A DNA stretch of 64,000 nt from Metallyticus violacea. Its lineage: Eukaryota > Arthropoda > Insecta > Mantodea > Metallyticidae. The DNA is taken from NCBI GenBank assembly GCA_030762175.1, contig CM060835.1, forward strand, positions 85,400,001 through 85,464,000, written 5' to 3'. Below, piece by piece: positions 58,651 through 64,000 of the stretch. The notes beneath the pieces were generated by a model. The model was given only the letters and a program-made list of their open reading frames with translations. It made no database searches and had not been told where the DNA came from. The translations under genes were made by a program, and so were the position numbers. Position 1 is the stretch's first letter. Each line of letters begins with the position of its first letter.

Positions 58651-59304
58651 GTGCAGAAATTCAAGAGACCAAAACATATCAAAGAAACCACAACACTTTC
58701 AGCAAAAAAAGATAAACTTATTTTTAAAAAATTCACATATCATCCATGGGCCACAAAAAAATTTCAGAATATTCTTAAAGATTTTAATATCAGGTTGGCA
58801 CCGATTAATAGATTTAATGTTCAAAATTTGCTGATAGATAATGTTAATGACAGTATTCCACAAGAAGAAAAATCAGGTATTTACAAAATAAACTGTGCAG
58901 AATGTGAAAAAATCTACATAGGGAAAACAAAGAGAAACATTGGCACACGGTTAAAGGAACATTTCAGGAACATAAAGTACAAGCAAATAGAGAAATCAGC
59001 AGTAGCATATCATTTTTGGACACAAAATCACGACATAATAAATAAAACAAAATTATTAAAATCAGTACAAGGACCTACGGAATTAGCAACCTGGGAGAAA
59101 ATCTACATCTACAAATACAAAAACAGCATAATGAACTTCGACATTGTCGGGGATGAAAACATAAACTACAAGTTTATCACACTGCCACCAGAGCAGAATA
59201 TACATTCCCACAGCTCACGAATGATCCGACAGTTGAACCTTAGCATGGCTGAAGATGGGAACAAAATGTTCTCGAAACCGGTTCCATACATTTATGAAAA
59301 GTAA
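58651..59304 (+). CDS. PLE-A inverted arm: GIY-YIG domain copy
   Basis: Open 217 codons on the plus strand, duplicating residues ~380-565 of the minus-strand protein, with GIYKINCAECEKIYIG intact and no RT. The arm's open frame starts earlier, at 58,438 (KFGIYRKNTHADN). A 1-bp difference near 59,216 changes the C-terminal frame relative to the other arm. It cannot retrotranspose alone. Confidence 0.85.
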   Translation: MQKFKRPKHIKETTTLSAKKDKLIFKKFTYHPWATKKFQNILKDFNIRLAPINRFNVQNLLIDNVNDSIPQEEKSGIYKINCAECEKIYIGKTKRNIGTRLKEHFRNIKYKQIEKSAVAYHFWTQNHDIINKTKLLKSVQGPTELATWEKIYIYKYKNSIMNFDIVGDENINYKFITLPPEQNIHSHSSRMIRQLNLSMAEDGNKMFSKPVPYIYEK

Positions 59305-59368
59305 GTGAAGCTTTAAGAGTGTGTAGTTCAACTGAATCATACAATGATATCTGTATTACATTGTTTAT

Positions 59369-59950
59369 ATATGATGGTCCAATTACCCAGGACAAGCCCT
59401 AGGGAAAAGCTTTGTCAGTGGGTCTAATCCCACGCTCACCAGAATGCTCCTGATGTTGGGAAGGAAAAAGTTAAGGGGAGTAGTGGGATTAATTACTGGA
59501 CATGGTCAATTTATGAAACATCTCCAGAAATTGGGACTCTTCCAGGGACAGCCCTTATGTAGACTTTGTGGCCAATCTCAAGAGAGACTGCAAAGAACTT
59601 TTTTAGAATGTGAAGCCCTGGAGAGAAGAAGATGTCACCTCTATGGTCCACAACCATATCCCAATATGGATGATCTCCTTATAGGAAATAAGGTTCTGGA
59701 TTTCATCAAGAATTAAGAATTTGGAACACTATAAGGGACTTGGGGGTGGCACAAAAAGCCTATGGATGAAGTGCAAGAGTTCTCCAAAACTCTCTCCAAG
59801 ACCCCCTCTGATGCCACTGCCACCGCCATCACCACCACTAGTACTACTACAGTTTTGTTCATACAATTTTGTATTACATTATAAACTTGTGGAATTTAGC
59901 CATGTTAATAAAATTGGTGTTTAGTTTGAATGGATTAACAAAATATATTT
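59369..59950 (+). pseudogene. LINE 3' part resumed: Cys-motif region and 3' UTR
   Basis: It begins at the right TSD copy (59,369-59,385) and continues the LINE: SNYPGQALGKAFVSG, then LRGVVGLITGHGQFMKHLQK and the zinc-type motif CRLCGQSQERLQRTFLECEA. The open frame 59,444-59,716 ends DFIKN. This post-RNase H layout fits the I group. The 3' UTR has a CCACCGCCATCACCACCAC-type repeat (59,818) and AATAAA at 59,908. Confidence 0.8.
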
Positions 59951-61795
59951 GTATAATCAATTCTTAAATTGGTGGACTTTCTTCCCTTTTCCAATCACTG
60001 ATTCAATTAGAAGATTCTAATTTGTATCCCCCCCCCCAAGGAATGGGCAATAAAATAGTATACATTTGCTGTTTCACTGCTGTTTTGTAAAACAAGTGCG
60101 ACTCAAATTACAAGCATATATTTGGGAAAAACATTTGTCAGCCTTTACCATCTTCTATCATCTCTAGTCCTAGGTGTTCAGGAATATGTTTAGTCATAAA
60201 CAGAATTTCTTTTATATTCAGATTTAGCAGAGTTTGCAGATTTGGGCCCTATTGCCTTGTGTTCCTGTAAGTATTCTAGTTTCTACTGCCAATATATTTA
60301 AAGTACATAAATTTTAGAGCAGTCTTTGAATCAATAATCAAGCATGTAGTGCTGTTTTTCTTTATACAGCATTCCAAAGCAGATTTAACTGCTAATAATC
60401 AGCTTAAATAACTGAGCACTGACCTGGTTTTATGGTTCCCTGACAGTGTTTCAGGATACCACTGGAACTGATAAATTCACCTATTCCTACAAAAGATGTG
60501 GTATCAGTGCTGAACATGAAAGTCTATCAAGTAGGATTCATATTTATAAAGTATAAGGCTGCAGAGTGTAATACTCTGATGATGTGAAGTGTAATAATTT
60601 TATACAATCAAAGGTTACTGACTACTTGCCTCTTTTGAATTAATGGTTATTGCTCTTTGTGCTAAGGATGAATAATTTCCAAAATTTATTTACCAATGCA
60701 TTAACCACCAGGAAGCTTTTACACACAAAGATTTTGAAGTTCAAATATGGGTAAATTACATCAGATTGTCTTCTATTCGACATTGATTATTCAGAAATCT
60801 TTTTAATATATCACATACTGATACAGATATAAGGTAACTTAGTAGAGAGAAAACACTGCAGCAATTCTGCTGTTTTCTGAATGAGATCAATTACTTTCTG
60901 AAATCATCACCTGAGCAATATTATCAGGAAATCGTTGAGATATCATGGCTACTAGATTTAGCTTCTTTGGCAGATATCATCTAAAATTAAATGAGTTAAA
61001 TCTTGAATTACAAGACAAACAGCACAACATTTAGGGCATTATAAGCACAGTATATACTTTTCAGAAGAAACTAAAGCTACTGATTGCACATTAAAACAGA
61101 AATTCCCTTTTGCATGCTCCAAATTTGAAATTTATTGTGAAAACTATAAATGACAGTGAATGTGGTCTTTTATCCAGCATTTGGAAATTCTAATGATGGA
61201 ATTTGGTAACAAGTTAACTTGTTTCAACATTCTAACAAGTGATAAGGTTTTTCAATAATCTATTTGTTACTGTTAGCATTACTAGGCTGAGGTTGTATAA
61301 ACTTGAAATATAATCTTGAAGAATTAGAAATGCAAAATTTTAAGTTTCAAGAAAATATATCTTTGAAATCCCCCTATGCACCTTCAAGTGATTTCTGGAC
61401 TTTGGTGAACAGGAATTAATACCCTGTGGTTTGTAGTGTTTCTTTGAAAAAAGTTTCTTATTTTGGTGTGATATATCTTTGCAAAGTTACATTTTCATCT
61501 ATTAGCATCATGAAAAATAAATAAATACCAACCCTACTTGACACAAACCTAGATAATGTATTAAAGGGTAACCTGTTCCAACTACACACCCGATTTTTCT
61601 CAATTTGCAGCGAACAGAAATGTCAAATTTCACACTAATTATATAGAGGCAAATTTAGAAAGTAAGTACTGTTTGCAAATATTGCCGCTGTTTCACTGCA
61701 GTCACAACATCTGAGTCTGACGTTCTTCATCTGTTAGTAAGCTACAAACACCGGTGGGAGCAGGTCATGCTTTATCCTTCTTGTTTTCTGAAGGT
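59951..61795. other. Intron DNA, nothing recognised
   Basis: AT-rich; a C10 run at 60,029. No coding region is supported. Confidence 0.5.
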
Positions 61796-62190
61796 TTGAA
61801 ATGTTCCAGTGGCTGCATACAAGAAATGTGAAACACAAAAACCAAATGTCTGCCAGTGTGCTATTTTTGGTTGCAATATGCAGAGGAAGGTGACAATTTT
61901 TTGAGTCATATTGTTACTGGTGATGAGACATGGGTGTCCCACAATATTCCTGAATCAAAGCAGCAGTCCATGGAATGGAGGCATACAGCATCACCAATGA
62001 AGAATAAATTCAAGCAGTCAATTTCAAAAGTAACAGTGCAAGGATGGCTTCCATCACAAGCAGGCACATTCTATGATGGTGGGAAATAAAAACTGGTGCC
62101 ATGCTGTGACAAATGCTGGAAACTATGTAGAAAAGTAATTTAAGGTCTGCAGAATGCTATGAAAATAAAAGAAGTTACAAAAAATTATAC
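61796..62190 (+). pseudogene. mariner transposase fragment, internally deleted
   Basis: Plus strand: MSASVLF, then QYAEEGDNFLSHIVTGDETW (first catalytic Asp present), SKQQSMEWRH. It jumps across a deletion to GWLPSQAGTFYDGGK, then KLVPCCDKCWK. The second and third catalytic Asp regions are missing. The family looks different from the copy at 44.3 kb (VTGDETWVSHN against ITDETWIYY). Confidence 0.8.
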
Positions 62191-62584
62191 TTTATGTGTT
62201 AAATCATTTTGGTATTACTTTACAAATATGCCCTCTAAGTAAATATAATTAAAATAATATTTTGTCAGTTTTACGACATTTTTATTATACCATCAAGACA
62301 CCACTTTCCCTGCTGCTGCTACTACTATCACCACTACTTCTGACAGAATCATGATATGGCACCTACACCTCTATAGGCATTAGCCAGTGTGTTGGAATAC
62401 ATAAAAATGTTGAACAGCACTGGGCTACAGATTCTGTAAGCTGCAGCAGGCAAGCTTTGGCATACGAATCAGTTGTAATATTTTGTTTTTGTATTCATCA
62501 AGTCATGTTTCCTAAAGAAGTCACTATTTAATATCCAACAGATACAAATTTTCTTGCCTGAGTTGTTATTTTCTCCCTTCAAAA

Positions 62585-62851
62585 GTCAGTCCTGATGGCG
62601 TAGTGGTAACCACACTTGCCTTCTAAACCCAAGATCATGGGTTCAAACCCAGGGTCGATGGAATTTTCGGGTGTAAAAATCCTAAGTATGGCTTCCTTTG
62701 GAAGGGAAGTAAAGCCGTGGGTCCCATGTTGTACATTTATGGCACGAAAAAGAACCTCAAGCCTGAAAGAAGAGGCCTCTGAGCAAAATTTATCCGTCAT
62801 TTCACACCCTGAATAGAATAGGACGCTAATGACCAGTTGCTAAAAGCGCCC

Positions 62852-62882
<31 letters not shown>

Positions 62883-62893
62883 TAAAAAAAAAA
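62585..62893 (+). mobile_element. SINE-2 copy 3
   Basis: Plus strand. Head with TGGCGTAGTGGTAACC (A box) and GGGTTCAAACCC (B box), body as in copy 1. The 3' end is different (GCTAAAAGCGCCCGTTAAA) before an A tail of about 35 bases. Confidence 0.85.
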
Positions 62894-63523
62894 CACACAC
62901 ACACACACAAACTTTACTCTAGAATTTTGTCAGAACATCAATGTAATAAACTCATGTTTTGTCACCTGATGAACTTTGACCTACTGGAATGAAATTCTTT
63001 AGTATGGATTTATGCCATTTTACTCTGGCTTGCTGCTGTTTATAATAAATGAATGTGGATCCAGAAGGTAGAAATTTTGTAGCTTAAAATATTAATTTAT
63101 AATGAGTGGATAAGGGGATATGCAGCAGTTTCTCTGTCTTTTTGAAATTTGTTATTCTGCTCTATGCCTATCTAAACAGTATTATGGTTTCTGTTGCCAG
63201 GTCAGAATAAGCATTACCATTGAGGAAAACAAGCTGCACTTAGTGCAGAGACCACATTCAATTGTTCTAACAGATGAGTAAATATCACAAACAGTTGCTA
63301 TTTCCTTAAAATATTCTATTGTAGTTAAACCATGCTGACATTTGTACTAGGAAATCATCACAAATTGTATTATTTTATATACTAAATAATTAAAGCAGCT
63401 TTTGATGTCTATATTACTGGAAGACTTCCTAATATTACTGTAGAAAGATATTTATGGCCAAACTACAAGATTTATGAAGCACCTTTGTACAAAATGCTAT
63501 TGTGCACATAATAAGAAACTTAC

Positions 63524-63742
63524 CCTTGATTCTTCAATGCTCTCAGCATAAGATGGAGGTTCATTTAAACAGAAGAAATCTTGAACACTTGCAGCACAAT
63601 AAAGTTCTTGGTGTTTTAGGATTGTATCAACAAATTCCTGAAGACCTTTTATTCTCTCTTCCAAAAAGGATGAATCAAAGTTGTCCCCAAACCAACGTTT
63701 TCTTGGCAGTGAAAGCTTGATGGATGGGAAAATGCTCTTAAG
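63524..63742 (-). CDS. Snx16: Snx16, exon for C-terminal half of PX domain
   Basis: 219-bp exon, phase 0 at both ends, acceptor TTTGCAG and donor GGGTAAGT. It encodes 73 residues from LKSIFPSIKLSLPRKRWFGD through FLEERIKGLQEFVDTILKH and FFCLNEPP to SIEESR. LP-KRWF-DN, FLE-R--GLQ-F and CL--PP matching in order, with EESR joining the next exon's AIF-ALEET, is the pattern I know for SNX16. SNX16 is a PI3P-binding endosomal sorting nexin acting in early-to-late endosome traffic. The RRY half of the lipid pocket would be in an exon beyond 64,000. Confidence 0.9.
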
Positions 63743-64000
63743 CTGCAAATAATACTTTAAATCAGTTTAATATTATTATTTACATTTTTTCATTTATAAT
63801 CACTTAGAATGCTTAGCTGCTGTAAAAACATTTTATTCAATATTAAATGCTATTTTTACTAGCATATAAGAGTATATCATCTTCATTGTGTTGATTTTAT
63901 GAAAAGAGCTACGAAATTTTCTGGCTCAAATTATGCCAAGACATGGAAGTTCATAAGCATTATGTCACTTTTTTCCTTATAAGGAGAGGAAAACACTGGA
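63743..64000 (-). other. Snx16 intron, start (runs off window)
   Basis: AT-rich intron upstream of the PX exon. The remaining N-terminal exons are not in the window. Confidence 0.7.

Larger units (their letters stand above)
56643..59350 (-). mobile_element. PLE-A: Penelope-like element with 913-bp inverted arms
   Basis: Arms 56,643-57,555 and 58,438-59,350 are inverse copies, differing at only a few sites by eye. They hold the GIY-YIG half of the protein plus the 3' tail. The unique centre (57,556-58,437) holds the RT core. The element therefore consists of a 5'-truncated copy on the minus strand joined at about 58,438 to a shorter inverted copy on the plus strand. Confidence 0.88.
55284..63523 (-). 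other. Snx16 intron (8.2 kb) with nested transposons
   Basis: Donor GTAAGT at 63,523, acceptor at 55,284. It contains a plus-strand LINE remnant interrupted by two PLEs, a mariner relic and a SINE-2. The stretch 59,950-61,795 and the ends 55,284-55,690 and 62,900-63,523 show no gene. Confidence 0.8.

Noticed and set aside
57257..58736. Identical 86-codon ORFs (MNFLKISLSFFAESVVV...) as a duplicated membrane protein
   Set aside because: They are antisense shadows of the PLE protein in the two inverted arms.
62585..62660. tRNA genes at SINE heads (also 17.3, 32.4, 42.85 and 45.5 kb)
   Set aside because: A and B boxes exist but no full cloverleaf, and each is followed by a conserved SINE body and tail.

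Overview
The window looks like a chromosome segment from an arthropod, most likely an insect with a fairly large, AT-rich and transposon-laden genome. The evidence is long introns with GT/AG borders, tRNA-headed SINEs, mariner elements, jockey-type and RNase H-bearing LINEs and Penelope-like elements (PLEs). There is no bacterial gene organisation. I cannot name the species.

Region 1 (1 to about 31,310) is a GC-richer block made almost entirely of broken, nested and partly inverted non-LTR retrotransposons of the jockey type, each built as a Gag-like CCHC ORF1 followed by an ORF2 with endonuclease (EN) and reverse transcriptase (RT). I number them E1 to E10. E1 (minus) runs off the left edge. 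E2 (minus 3' end) lies head to head with E3 (plus). E4 (plus) is cut by the 3' end of a minus pair, E5b/E5a. A minus mosaic (E6/E7) follows. E8 (plus) is preceded by an inverted copy of its own 3' end. E9 and E10 (plus) are head to tail. E8 is the best preserved copy lying wholly inside the window. The visible part of E1 ORF2 is fully open.

Region 2 (about 31,310 to 48,900) is AT-rich DNA downstream of the only host gene. It holds PLE 3' ends (31.4 and 33.5-33.9 kb), two SINE families, the 3' end of an RNase H-bearing LINE (34.6 kb), a decayed minus-strand LINE (38-43 kb), a mariner with its terminal inverted repeats and a SINE nested inside it (44.3-46.0 kb), and a pogo/Tigger-like remnant (47.0 kb).

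Region 3 (48,934 to the right edge) is the 3' half of a minus-strand host gene, which I identify as sorting nexin 16 (Snx16). Three coding exons splice in frame: the C-terminal half of the PX domain (63,524-63,742), the coiled coil (55,147-55,283) and a short C-terminal exon (48,934-49,060). Its introns of 6.1 and 8.2 kb hold a decayed LINE flanked by 290-bp direct repeats and a three-layer nest: a LINE interrupted by one PLE, itself interrupted by a second PLE with 913-bp inverted arms around an RT core.

The most interesting signal is in the PLEs. Copies at several loci, from different subfamilies, share a CTGANGAT - short hairpin - GAAAC block in the 3' tail. The hairpin sequence differs between subfamilies while pairing is kept. 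This resembles a hammerhead ribozyme core.
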